A stretch of DNA of 15,937 nucleotides from Spirochaetia bacterium (GTDB taxonomy: Bacteria; Spirochaetota; Spirochaetia; Treponematales; Breznakiellaceae), in NCBI GenBank assembly GCA_025997595.1, contig BNUU01000037.1:1-15937 (forward strand). The letters run 5' to 3'. The position numbers were made by a program, and so were the translations under genes. The notes below the pieces were generated by a model. That model ran no database searches. It worked only from the letters and a program-made list of their open reading frames with translations, and was not told where the DNA came from. Below, one piece after another: positions 6,652 through 15,091 of the stretch; positions within the stretch are counted from its first letter, which is position 1, and the number at the start of each line of letters is the position of its first letter.

Positions 6652-7571
6652 TACACATTCAGGCGGGAGATGTTCAGTTTGGAAAGATCCATCTGCCCCA
6701 GGCCCGCTTCGGAGGCGATGCGTACATACTCGACCTGCCCCTGGCTTCGGCCTACCAGGGCAAAGGCAGCGGAGTCCGCGGCCACGATGTCCGGGGATAT
6801 GATCATCGATCCCATCTGGTTCACATCCGCAAGGTTCCCGCCGCCGGGGCCGTTTCTGGTGAGGACACGGTATGCGTCAACAATGTTGAGGGTCGGTTTT
6901 TTGACGTAGAGGAAGTCGGCGATACAGGTCTGGAGTCCGCTTGAGTGATAAACCCGCCGATCCCAGACGCAGCCCATGAGGTTTTTGATTGACCCCGAAA
7001 CGCCCGCGCCCCCGTGGTGTTTCAGCACCGGCACGTTGATGAATACGTCCGCTTCCAGGAGGGCTTCGTGTACCCCTACTTCCTTCAGCCGCTTACCCCC
7101 GTTGACGGGGACTTTTTGGTAGTAGCCTTCCCGCTCGGCCTGGGCATAGACCGCGCCGGCGTTTTTCGCCGCTTCAAGGATGCCGCTGTTTTTGCTGGTC
7201 CGCTCCCAATGGGCAATGGAATGGTCGATAATGAGGACCCGCCGCGCCCCGGCGTCCTTGCACTGCTGGACCACCGCCGCCACCAGTTCAGGGGAGGTGT
7301 TTGCCCCGTATTCCGGCGCGAGGTCAAAGGACATATTGGGCTTTATCACCACGGTCTGCCCGCTTTTGACAAAGCGCCCCATGCCGCCGAGTTCCCGCAT
7401 CCCCCGCTCAAACATGGTCCGGGGCGTCCCGCCCTTGAGGGCTATCAAGTCGGGATACCTGTTTTCCTGGGCGGCAAGCTCCACCGCGCCCCGTAAGCCC
7501 TTAGGCATAAAAAACAGCCCCGCGCCAAAGCCCAGAGCAGCCGATTTCTTTAAAAATTCACGTCTGTTCAT
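6651..7571 (-). CDS. DUF362 family protein with Tat-type signal
   Basis: 306 residues. The start MNRREFLKKSAALGFGAGL is a twin-arginine-type signal (RREFLKK plus a hydrophobic stretch), so the protein is probably exported folded with or without a cofactor. The body fits DUF362: VVIKPNMSF near residue 73, an Asp/His region (IIDHSIAHWE), VPVLKHHGGAGVSGSIKNLMG and a C-terminal GSMIISPDIVAADS. DUF362 proteins are often fused or linked to ferredoxin domains, and here the ferredoxin partner is the next gene, overlapping by one base. The start is supported by GGAGGT six bases upstream. The biochemical role of DUF362 is not settled; with the polyferredoxin it is best read as part of a redox or metal-centre module at the membrane. 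There are no cysteine clusters in the body. Confidence 0.9.
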   Translation of the reverse strand: MNRREFLKKSAALGFGAGLFFMPKGLRGAVELAAQENRYPDLIALKGGTPRTMFERGMRELGGMGRFVKSGQTVVIKPNMSFDLAPEYGANTSPELVAAVVQQCKDAGARRVLIIDHSIAHWERTSKNSGILEAAKNAGAVYAQAEREGYYQKVPVNGGKRLKEVGVHEALLEADVFINVPVLKHHGGAGVSGSIKNLMGCVWDRRVYHSSGLQTCIADFLYVKKPTLNIVDAYRVLTRNGPGGGNLADVNQMGSMIISPDIVAADSAAFALVGRSQGQVEYVRIASEAGLGQMDLSKLNISRLNV

Positions 7572-7604
7572 TACAGCACCTCCGTAACAGGATCAACCAG
7601 GGAA

Positions 7605-7633
7605 ACCATACCGGATCTATCCATGTTTCTCAA
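7605..7633 (-). promoter_or_regulatory. Predicted promoter of the DUF362-polyferredoxin operon
   Basis: On the minus strand TTGAGA (7633-7628), 17 bp, then TATGGT (7610-7605). The start of transcription would be near 7598, about 27 bases before the ATG at 7571. The rest of the 168-bp divergent gap (7572-7739) shows no other clear element. Confidence 0.4.
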
Positions 7634-7739
7634 GATGGTATGAGTGGCAGGGCAGGGTTGAGCGGCCCGTAAAGGACAGCCCGAATGGCCCGGTTCCTCT
7701 AACTTGCAAAACACAAAATAACCAATTAAGCTATCAGAA

Positions 7740-9320
7740 ATGTGTAAGGGGCTCTTTAAAAAACATTTCCGCAGCTCCGTTTTTATGCTGATTTTTACCG
7801 CCCTGGCCTTTTCCCTTCCCGGCCCCCTGCCGGCGCAGGATGATCCTGCCCCTGATCTTAGCGCCGGGGATGGTACGGCAGCACAGCCGGCCCCCGGGGC
7901 GGCGCCGGCCCCGGACACGGCTTCTGTTTCGGCGGCAGGGAACGCCGCCCTGACAACAACAGCCGGGGAAACCGTTACCATCACCATTACCGCCCCGGCG
8001 GACGCCGTATCCTTTGGCCCTGTGCCGCCGGGGACCAGTTCCGCCGACGCCGAAACTGCGCCGGCCCTGCCGGACGCCGAAGAGGCCCCCACGGAGGCGG
8101 AGGAAGTCAGGGATATCATTTATTATATCAAACGAATCGGCATCGCCCTGGGGATAATCGGCGTCCAGGTCCTGCTGATTTGGCTTGTCTGGCAGATTTT
8201 TTTCAAATGGTTAAATCAGAAAATCCTCAGCTGGGGACAAAAAAACATAAAGCCCCTGGACATCAAAAAATTACATCTCTTATCGACCAAACAAATTCTC
8301 GCTGCCATTGAATTTATACTCAGAATACTAAAATATGTGGTTACCCTATTTCAGCTTTTACTCACCCTGCCCATCATCTTCAGCCTCTTCCCGGTGACCC
8401 AACATCTGGCGTCCACACTCTTTGGCTATATACTGAACCCCCTGAAAAATATTGGCGCCGGAACCGTCCACTTTATTCCCAATTTAATTACCATCGTTAT
8501 CATCCTCTGGGTTACCAAATATGTGATTCGGTTTTTGAAATTCTTCGCCACCCAGATTGAAAAGGAAAAGCTGGTCCTGCCGGGTTTCTATGCCGATTGG
8601 GCCCAGCCGACCTTCAATATTCTGCGGGTGCTTATCTATGCCTTCACGGTGGTGGTGATATACCCCTATCTGCCCGGCTCGGGGTCCGCCGTGTTCCAGG
8701 GGGTTTCGGTATTTATCGGTATTATCTTCTCCCTGGGCTCTTCCACTGCCATCGGGAACCTCATTGCCGGCCTGGTCATCACCTACATGCGGCCCTTCAA
8801 AATCGGCGACCGGATCCAGTTTAAGGACACCACCGGTTTTGTGGTGGAAAAATCCCTCATGGTTGTCCGCATCAAAACCCACAAAAACGAATACGTCACC
8901 TTCCCCAATATGATGGTCCTCAATTCCAGCATCGTGAACTACAACACTTCTTCCGACGAGGATGAGGAGGGGCTGATCCTCTATGCGGATGTCACCATGG
9001 GTTACGCCGTGCCCTGGACCCGTGTCCACGAAATACTGATTGAGGCGGCGCTGAATACGGCAAGTATCGAAAAGACCCCCAAACCCTTTGTCCTTCAAAC
9101 CAGCCTGAACGACTTCTACGCCAAATACCAGATCAACGCCTACACCAAGGATATGAACAGGGTGCCGCGGATCTATTCGGAACTCTACGAGAATCTGCAG
9201 AACGGCTTCAAGGCCGCAGGGATCAATCTGACTGCACCGGCCTACCAGGTATGGCTTCCCCCTGGGGCTCACGAGGGGCCGGGAAAAGCTGTGGCAGACG
9301 CGGCAAAGAAATTAGTCTAA
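7740..9320 (+). CDS. MscS-type mechanosensitive ion channel
   Basis: 526 residues. A signal peptide (1-32, ending LPAQ) is followed by a proline/alanine-rich, acidic, low-complexity stretch (about 34-122) that would be periplasmic. Membrane segments are at about 127-155, 186-217, 244-268, 292-312 and 320-350. The last is the pore helix of MscS (VSVFIGIIFSLGSSTAIGNL, then RPFKIGDRIQF), followed by the beta domain with VTFPNMMVLNSSIVNYN. The channel opens under membrane tension and releases solutes on osmotic down-shock. It is longer than minimal MscS (about 286 residues) because of extra N-terminal membrane segments. No Shine-Dalgarno is seen before ATG 7740; an internal ATG at 7785 would shorten the signal peptide and is no better supported. 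The gene is monocistronic, divergent from the DUF362 operon, and its stop overlaps the stop of the convergent HD gene. Confidence 0.92.
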   Translation: MCKGLFKKHFRSSVFMLIFTALAFSLPGPLPAQDDPAPDLSAGDGTAAQPAPGAAPAPDTASVSAAGNAALTTTAGETVTITITAPADAVSFGPVPPGTSSADAETAPALPDAEEAPTEAEEVRDIIYYIKRIGIALGIIGVQVLLIWLVWQIFFKWLNQKILSWGQKNIKPLDIKKLHLLSTKQILAAIEFILRILKYVVTLFQLLLTLPIIFSLFPVTQHLASTLFGYILNPLKNIGAGTVHFIPNLITIVIILWVTKYVIRFLKFFATQIEKEKLVLPGFYADWAQPTFNILRVLIYAFTVVVIYPYLPGSGSAVFQGVSVFIGIIFSLGSSTAIGNLIAGLVITYMRPFKIGDRIQFKDTTGFVVEKSLMVVRIKTHKNEYVTFPNMMVLNSSIVNYNTSSDEDEEGLILYADVTMGYAVPWTRVHEILIEAALNTASIEKTPKPFVLQTSLNDFYAKYQINAYTKDMNRVPRIYSELYENLQNGFKAAGINLTAPAYQVWLPPGAHEGPGKAVADAAKKLV

Positions 9321-10663
9321 TGAGCATTGGTCATCTCCCGGCGGCCCAGTTTTTTCCCGTCCGCCGAGCGGTAGGGGTTCCGGCGGTTTCTGAGGTAGGC
9401 CTGGTAGGCGGCGCTGCTTTCGTAATAGCCGTCCAGTCCCTTAAACGATGAGGACTCGTCGCAGCGGTAAAGTTCCATCAGGGTGGGAAAGAGGGGGGAT
9501 TCCATGATCTCCTGGGTGCGGATCAGGGGCAGCCGGGGCAGGGCGGCGGGGAGCATGTGGTTTTTTACCAGGTAATAGATGTCCTCAATAAGGGGCCTTT
9601 CAAAGCCGAGGCGTTCCAGGAATTTCCGGGCCTGCCGGGCGCCCAGTTCGGCGTGGGCTTCAAAGCGGTGGTTTCCGGAGGAAGCTGAGATGGGCTTTCC
9701 CACGTCGTGGAGGAGGAGCCCCAGGGACAGGCGAAAGTCGTAATTCGTTTTGCTGTTGATCGCGGTTTTCCGGTAGCGGAAGGTTTCCATGGTGTGCTTC
9801 CACACATTGCCTTCGGGATGGAATTCCTTGGAATGATCCACATCGTCCAGCAGGGCCAACTCGGGCCAGAGTTCCGCGATGAAGCCCGATGTCTTGAGAA
9901 GTTCCAGGCCGAAGCCGGGGCGGGGGGAACTCAAAAGCCCCATGAGCAGGGTCCGCTGCTCCTCTTCGTTGGGGGGCGGGCCTTTGGGAAGCTGTTGCAG
10001 CAAAGCGGCAATCTGGTTTATCTCCCGGATCCGGGGCTCTTCGTCAAGACTATACCGGGCCAAAATCACTGCACCGTCCATAACCGCCCGCCAGTATCCG
10101 GCGGCCTTTTCCAGCCCTTCCCAAAAGGGGGGCGGCGGGTCCAGGGTGAGACCCCTATTAAAAATGCTGCTCGAACCGTTCCCATGGGGCCGCAGGCCGG
10201 GATTCCCCACCGGTGCGGCGTTATTTGGCAGTGCGACACCATAAGGCATTGTCACATCACCGTCACGAAGTTGGCGGAGCAGAGGGTAGAAACCCCCGGG
10301 GTCCCGGAATCGCCGGGTTTTCCAGTCCTGATTGAAGCCGAGGAGTTTGTAGGATGGGCGGCGGTTTTGAGAGTCGGCGGGAACCTCTTCGGAGTCGATG
10401 CAGCGGAAAAAATAACAATGTCCTCCCTGCTCCACCGCGCCATCCGCAAGGCTTGCGCCGGGGAAACGGAGACCCTCGAAATGGCGGGCCAGGTCGGAAA
10501 GGCCGGCGTCGGTTTCTATCAGCACGAAGGGCAGGGAATCCCAGCCCAGATAGCGGTCGATGGCGCTGAAACCGCAGAGGGTTACGGCGTAGCCCTGGGC
10601 GGCCAGGGTTGCACAGACCCCGGCCCTGCCAATTCCTGCTTCTGCGGTATGTTCATCGCCCAT
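9317..10663 (-). CDS. HD-domain protein with degenerate nucleotidyltransferase fold
   Basis: 448 residues. The C-terminal half is an HD phosphohydrolase domain of the type found in bacterial CCA-adding enzymes and poly(A) polymerases: H290, H319-D320 in LSLGLLLHDVGKP, then GNHRFEAHAELGARQARKFL and a later Asp402. The N-terminal region (about 15-90: GYAVTLCGFSAIDRYLGW) has the shape of the nucleotidyltransferase start (LVGGAVRDLLLG), but the GG and the following catalytic DxD are absent (SLPFVLIET instead). The protein should not transfer nucleotides and may act only as a metal-dependent phosphohydrolase or RNA-binding protein. It starts behind AAGGA, seven bases upstream, 24 bp after the GH13 gene, so the two form an operon. 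It is not the cell's CCA enzyme unless the motif is hidden elsewhere. The HD assignment is sure; the relation to CCA enzymes is inferred from motif order. Confidence 0.75.
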   Translation of the reverse strand: MGDEHTAEAGIGRAGVCATLAAQGYAVTLCGFSAIDRYLGWDSLPFVLIETDAGLSDLARHFEGLRFPGASLADGAVEQGGHCYFFRCIDSEEVPADSQNRRPSYKLLGFNQDWKTRRFRDPGGFYPLLRQLRDGDVTMPYGVALPNNAAPVGNPGLRPHGNGSSSIFNRGLTLDPPPPFWEGLEKAAGYWRAVMDGAVILARYSLDEEPRIREINQIAALLQQLPKGPPPNEEEQRTLLMGLLSSPRPGFGLELLKTSGFIAELWPELALLDDVDHSKEFHPEGNVWKHTMETFRYRKTAINSKTNYDFRLSLGLLLHDVGKPISASSGNHRFEAHAELGARQARKFLERLGFERPLIEDIYYLVKNHMLPAALPRLPLIRTQEIMESPLFPTLMELYRCDESSSFKGLDGYYESSAAYQAYLRNRRNPYRSADGKKLGRREMTNAH

Positions 10664-10687
10664 GGCTTCATCCTTGTGATCATCAAC

Positions 10688-13600
10688 TTACGCTTTCTTC
10701 GTTTTCCCTTTGTCTTTGGGGAGAGCCGGCTTCTTTGTGCCTTCCCCTGACAATGCTCCGATAAAATCATCCAGCCGGTAGCCGGAGGCCGCCTCGGCTT
10801 TGCCAAGGGCTTCGGCAACCAAGGCCAGGGTTTCCGCCCGCTGATAGAATTCCGCTGCCGGGGAAGCAACAACAACCTGCGCCGCAGTCTTCCTGCTAAG
10901 CGGGGCCTTTGTCCTGGCGGCTTTGCCATCGGCGGCGTTTTGTTCCCCATCCTTGAGGGGCGGCCGAACAATCTCCCGGAAAGCATCGCCGCTTTCCAGC
11001 AGCAGGAACAGGGGGACGTAGCGGAGGGCCTTTTCAAAGGCTTCCTTGTTGAACCAGGTCACATCCTCAAACCGGTTTATCCCCAGGATTTTACGGAAAT
11101 CATCAGCGGTATAATTTTCCGCGAAGACGGCCGCAGCCAAAGCGTTGCCCGCAGCGGGTTTACCGGGGGCGGTGTCGATAACGGCGTTGATCGTGGACAG
11201 ATAAGCGGCATCCTCAGGCGCGGTCCGTACCAGGACCGCCAGCATGATGTCCACGACTCCCGCCGCTTCACCGCCGCTTACGCCGAGGCCCTCGAAGCAT
11301 TGCCGCAGCTTGCGATCCAGGCCCCAGTGGGCGGCCAGTGCCGCCGCATCCGCACCAGCGGCCCCACCGCCGATAACGGTACGGAGCAGGCTCAAAATGC
11401 CGTACCCGGCGGCAAAGGCGGCGATCACGGGCTTTGCGGCGATCTCTTTTTTCAACTTTTCCAGGAAGGCCTTTGCCGATCCCGCGGCGGGCACTTTGCC
11501 GGAAACATTTCCGGTTGAATCTGCCGCATCGGTAAACTGTGCCAGGAGTTGCAGCCGATCCAGGCTGGCGGTCAATTCAATTTCAAAAATGGATGTGTCT
11601 AACCGGGGATGGAGATATGGCGTCTCGAAGGGCTCACAGCGGCCCCCTGCGCCGTCCAGGTACTTTTCCGCAGCGGCGGTAAATTTCTGCATCGGCTCCC
11701 GGATTGCATCAATAAAGCTGATACTTCCCAATACGGTCCCCGCCGTATTAGCTTTCTTCCCGGCGGCCTTTTTGACGGATACACCGCTATCAGTATCAAA
11801 GAGCCCATACAATTTCTCGATCCCCTCGAGGTTGAAAATCTCAAACAGCGGTGCGTAAAGTTCACCCAGGAAAATATCCTGAACCGCCGCATCAGGATCG
11901 ACGACACCCCGGCCGTTGAGTTCCGCGTGAAGCTTGGACCAGCGGGCAGCCCAGAGGTATTCGGCGGTACCGGGGACAGCGTCCTCAACTTCGCGGATGT
12001 CCAGGAAGACCTGGGCCTCGTAACCCTTAAGGTCCACAAAAAGCCCCTTCTCGCTGATTTCCTTTGAGGAACGGATAAACCAGAGCCCGGCCCGCTGTTC
12101 CCGGAACAGGGTGAAGAACCGGTTGTCCCCGTGGATGGACAGGGCCTCGCTCAGGGTGTCCTGACGGTAAGTGCCGTCATCCTGGAGGATCGCCGGGGTG
12201 CTGCGATGTATCCAGCCGGACACTTCATAATAGGAGTTGTTGTAGAAGACAAGCGCCCGCTCATCCCAACTGCGGTTGGAATAGGCAAAAACGTTTTCGT
12301 TGACGTGCCCTTCGGAGGTATAGAGATCGTAAAGCCGGAAGGCCTCGCTGCCGGAAAACACGTGCCGCTTCTTCATCAGGGGGAAAATTTCCCGCTCGTG
12401 GCGATCCACGAAATAACCGTCCGGGACTTCGTCCTTGTAGGAACGGCGATACTCCATGCCGTACTTTTCCTCAAAGCCCTCGATCTGGCCGTGGCCGAAC
12501 ATGGGCAGCCCCGGCATGGTCACAAGGAGCGTGGCGATGCCGAAGTACTTGTCGCCCTTGCCGAACTGGGCCACGGCGGTTTCCTCATCGGGGTTGTTCA
12601 TGAAGTTGACAAAGCGCTTTAATATCTCAGGCTCGAATTCCAGGGTGTTTTTGATGGTGGCCCGGTATTTCGAATTTTCCTCGTTTTTGAGCATATTCAT
12701 AAAGGCCGAATTGTAGACCCGGTGCATCCCCAGGGTACGGACAAAGTAGCCTTCCATCATCCAGAACGCCTCCGCAAGGAGCAGGGTGTGGGGAGCTTCT
12801 GCGGCGCAGCGGTCAACCACTTCCCGCCAGAATTCATTGGGGATGCGGCGGTTGAATTCATCGTTGGAAAGGGCATGTTCCGCCCGGCTGGCGATGTCCC
12901 CGCCCCGCCCCGGTTCGGGGTACCAGAGCCGCTGGATGTGCTTCTTTGCCAGGGTCATGGCGGCGTCGAAGCGGACGATGGGGAACTGCTGACATACCCC
13001 GATGATCGTGCGGATCACCGCTTCCCGTGCTTCGGGATTGAGGAAGTCGATCTGGGCGGTATCGTTCCAGGGCATGGAAGTGCCGTCGTTACCGTGGTAG
13101 ATGTAGCGGGCCTGCCCGGTGTGATTGTCGATCCGTTTGAACACCACCGCCGCGTCGCTGCGGGTAAAGTAATGCTCCTCAATCTGGACCGTAATATCGT
13201 CCCGGCCCGAAAGGTTGCCGCAGTTGTAGTTATAGGTGGGGAAGGGGGGGTAGCTCAACTGGAGGAAGCGGTCCGGGTGTTCCACGACCCAGCGGCTGTC
13301 GATGCCCGTGTGGTTGGGGACCATGTCGGAGCCCAGCCGGATCCCCCGGCGGAAGCACCGTTCACGCAGGTTGGTCAGGGCGCCCCAGCCGCCCAGCTCC
13401 GCGGCAATGTCGTAATCGTAGAGGCTGTAGGCGCTGGCCGCCGCCTCGGGGTTGCCGGTCCACTGCTTGATGGTCTTCGAGGCGTTGCTCCGCTCCCAGA
13501 GGCCGATGAGCCAGAGCCCGGTAAAGCCCCGGCGGGCCAGTTCGTCCAGTTCCTCATCGGGGATCTGGTCCAGCCGCTCGATAGGCCTGCCGTACTTTTT

Positions 13601-14629
13601 GGTCAGCTGAAAGAGCCACACCAGGGTGCTCTTTGCCATCAGCACCGTCCGGGGCATCCACTCCTGATCGGGGCTGAATTTTTCGTACTCGTCCATCATG
13701 TTGCCGAAGGTCAGGGCCTCGGTGGGTCCGGGGCCGCCGAAATAGGGCTTGTCCTCTTCCTTCATCACATCCAGACCAACAAGCATCCGTGACATGAACT
13801 TGCCCAGGAGCAGCCCCCAATGGGTCCGCATCCACTCAAGCTGGCCGGAAAGGGAATCCGGGCAGGCAAGCGCCGGAGCCCGCAGCAGGTCCCAGAGGTT
13901 CTGCCCATCCGGGCCAAAGGGGGGGAGCAGCGCCAGATATGCCTTGAGCTCCGCGATAGCCGCGGGGTAGACGGTTTTTTGCTCCAGATCGTTGTCATCA
14001 AAAAGGAAGTTGAAGGGGCTAAAGGCGGGGTTCAGGTTCGCCAGGGCCAGTAGCAGAATTTCTTCCAGACTGAGGGATCGGCAGCTTTCCCCATCATCGC
14101 TGCCCTTGAGGTAGTCCTCCACCGTGGACTGCCCGGCGTACACCGGCTGGGGGGGAAACAAAGCGCCGAAGGTGTGCAAAAGATCGCCGGTTTTCCCGGA
14201 ACTCAGCTTGTCTTCCAGCCGCCCCAGGGCGGTGTCGAACACATCGGGCTGGACCTGCTCGCGGTACAGAGCCACCATGTAGTGGAGAATCTCGTCGATA
14301 AGGCCCATGGCATAGAGCTGCCCCGCCTTGATAAAGCGGTCCGGGTGGCGAGGGTCGATTTTGGCGTTGAATTTCACCGCCAGCTCCCGCACCTGCCGGA
14401 GATCCGCCAGGACCACATTGCCCGTCAGGGAGAAAAGGCCCTTGTCCAGGGCATATTCCTCCCGGACCTCCCTGCGGATGTGGAATTCCATGGTTGCACG
14501 CCGGGAAGCGGCTTTCAGTATCGGGGTATGGTTTGTCCCCGGCAGCGCCGTCCCCTCACCTTCAAAGGTCGTAAGCCGTATCGCGAATTTCATCATGTCA
14601 TACCCGGTTTTTTCCCGATCTGCGCCCAT
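10688..14629 (-). CDS. Large GH13-family glycoside hydrolase/transferase
   Basis: 1313 residues with no signal peptide, so probably cytoplasmic. An N-terminal helical region of about 320 residues has no recognised domain. The alpha-amylase TIM barrel follows, with its conserved regions: D435 in SDMVPNH (region I, N439-H440), nucleophile D555 in VRFDAAMTLAKKH (region II), acid/base E620 in LLLAEAFW (region III) and D681 in FMNNPDEE (region IV, where NHD is the usual form). A beta domain comes next (about 760-860), then a long Ala-rich helical tail, a low-complexity linker (about 1215-1250) and a Lys-rich end (KDKGKTKKA). It probably cleaves or rearranges alpha-glucans such as glycogen; the substrate cannot be read from sequence. 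The start is set by GGAGG five bases upstream. The typical GH13 length is 450-700, so both extensions are unusual. It is the first gene of an operon with the HD protein. Confidence 0.85.
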   Translation of the reverse strand: MGADREKTGYDMMKFAIRLTTFEGEGTALPGTNHTPILKAASRRATMEFHIRREVREEYALDKGLFSLTGNVVLADLRQVRELAVKFNAKIDPRHPDRFIKAGQLYAMGLIDEILHYMVALYREQVQPDVFDTALGRLEDKLSSGKTGDLLHTFGALFPPQPVYAGQSTVEDYLKGSDDGESCRSLSLEEILLLALANLNPAFSPFNFLFDDNDLEQKTVYPAAIAELKAYLALLPPFGPDGQNLWDLLRAPALACPDSLSGQLEWMRTHWGLLLGKFMSRMLVGLDVMKEEDKPYFGGPGPTEALTFGNMMDEYEKFSPDQEWMPRTVLMAKSTLVWLFQLTKKYGRPIERLDQIPDEELDELARRGFTGLWLIGLWERSNASKTIKQWTGNPEAAASAYSLYDYDIAAELGGWGALTNLRERCFRRGIRLGSDMVPNHTGIDSRWVVEHPDRFLQLSYPPFPTYNYNCGNLSGRDDITVQIEEHYFTRSDAAVVFKRIDNHTGQARYIYHGNDGTSMPWNDTAQIDFLNPEAREAVIRTIIGVCQQFPIVRFDAAMTLAKKHIQRLWYPEPGRGGDIASRAEHALSNDEFNRRIPNEFWREVVDRCAAEAPHTLLLAEAFWMMEGYFVRTLGMHRVYNSAFMNMLKNEENSKYRATIKNTLEFEPEILKRFVNFMNNPDEETAVAQFGKGDKYFGIATLLVTMPGLPMFGHGQIEGFEEKYGMEYRRSYKDEVPDGYFVDRHEREIFPLMKKRHVFSGSEAFRLYDLYTSEGHVNENVFAYSNRSWDERALVFYNNSYYEVSGWIHRSTPAILQDDGTYRQDTLSEALSIHGDNRFFTLFREQRAGLWFIRSSKEISEKGLFVDLKGYEAQVFLDIREVEDAVPGTAEYLWAARWSKLHAELNGRGVVDPDAAVQDIFLGELYAPLFEIFNLEGIEKLYGLFDTDSGVSVKKAAGKKANTAGTVLGSISFIDAIREPMQKFTAAAEKYLDGAGGRCEPFETPYLHPRLDTSIFEIELTASLDRLQLLAQFTDAADSTGNVSGKVPAAGSAKAFLEKLKKEIAAKPVIAAFAAGYGILSLLRTVIGGGAAGADAAALAAHWGLDRKLRQCFEGLGVSGGEAAGVVDIMLAVLVRTAPEDAAYLSTINAVIDTAPGKPAAGNALAAAVFAENYTADDFRKILGINRFEDVTWFNKEAFEKALRYVPLFLLLESGDAFREIVRPPLKDGEQNAADGKAARTKAPLSRKTAAQVVVASPAAEFYQRAETLALVAEALGKAEAASGYRLDDFIGALSGEGTKKPALPKDKGKTKKA

Positions 14630-14656
14630 AGCTGCCTCCGGTGAAGAATTGATATA

Positions 14657-14685
14657 AGTATAGTATGAAATTGGGGTTTCGTAAA
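14657..14685 (-). promoter_or_regulatory. Predicted promoter of the GH13-HD operon
   Basis: On the minus strand TTTACG (14685-14680), exactly 17 bp, then TATACT (14662-14657). The leader would be about 20 bases, holding the GGAGG ribosome site before ATG 14629. Confidence 0.55.
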
Positions 14686-14717
14686 TGAAGATTTAGGAGG
14701 AGAGGCACAGGGAAAGA

Positions 14718-14823
14718 GGGGGAAAGCCTTCCCCCTGCATTCAGCCCTACCGCTGGTAGGCGGTTTGGCTTCCGGTACCCCCTTCTCCTGGGGGTTTGCA
14801 ACCCCCAAACCCCCGCCTGGGGG
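14718..14823 (+). repeat. GC-rich multi-hairpin repeat, intergenic (copy 2)
   Basis: Four hairpins in a row: GGGGGAA/TTCCCCC (14718-14724 / 14729-14735), CCTACC/GGTAGG (14746-14751 / 14755-14760), GGGGGTT/AACCCCC (14790-14796 / 14800-14806) and CCCCC/GGGGG (14810-14814 / 14819-14823). It shares layout and words with the copy inside the polyferredoxin gene, in opposite orientation on the chromosome. It sits exactly where base composition changes from GC-rich to AT-rich. It could also act as a bidirectional terminator or insulator. Confidence 0.65.
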
Positions 14824-15091
14824 ATGTCTTTACCCTTATAACTATAAATTATAGCAATTTAACAATGAAAGAACCGTTTTTGGGTCAGTCAGGAAGGCTG
14901 ATATTGAAAATTCGGATATTGTCATTCCACCACAAGCTGTGATATAATCATTTAAAATGATGGCAAAGCCCATAAACAATAAAATTATAGCGAATTGGGC
15001 GGCTTGAACGGTTGCGGGATATGTTGTTGATGAGTGCGGAAGTGAAGGTTGATTAATAGAAATAAAAACGATTATATTTAGGGGGAAAATT
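14824..15091. other. AT-rich intergenic leader region
   Basis: No supported gene. It holds a short perfect palindrome CTATAAATTATAG (14842-14854), a strong plus-strand promoter, and a second palindrome TCATTTAAAATGA (14948-14960) just after the -10 box that could be an operator. A 16-codon frame (14957-15007) opens at the predicted transcript start but has no ribosome site and no recognisable product. Confidence 0.5.
14919..14948 (+). promoter_or_regulatory. Strong predicted promoter upstream of the TIR gene
   Basis: TTGTCA (14919-14924), 18 bp, then a perfect TATAAT (14943-14948). The transcript would begin near 14955 and carry a leader of about 137 bases before ATG 15092. A weaker pair, TTGATT (15049-15054) and TATATT (15073-15078), lies so close to the gene that it leaves no room for the ribosome site. 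Confidence 0.5.

Noticed and set aside
7571..8119. 182-codon minus-strand frame
   Set aside because: Antisense to the low-complexity start of the MscS gene; composition is that of a shadow.
8484..9272. 262-codon minus-strand frame
   Set aside because: Antisense to the clearly recognised MscS channel core.
9707..10750. 347-codon plus-strand frame
   Set aside because: Antisense to the HD protein, whose motifs are unmistakable; no domain visible.
12722..13792. 356-codon plus-strand frame
   Set aside because: Antisense to the GH13 catalytic barrel; a GC-rich shadow.
14957..15052. Short frame MMAKPINNKIIANWAA, with an in-phase TGA and a further 14 codons
   Set aside because: No ribosome site, no similarity I recognise, and no sign of a selenocysteine element; it may be a gene remnant but cannot be supported.
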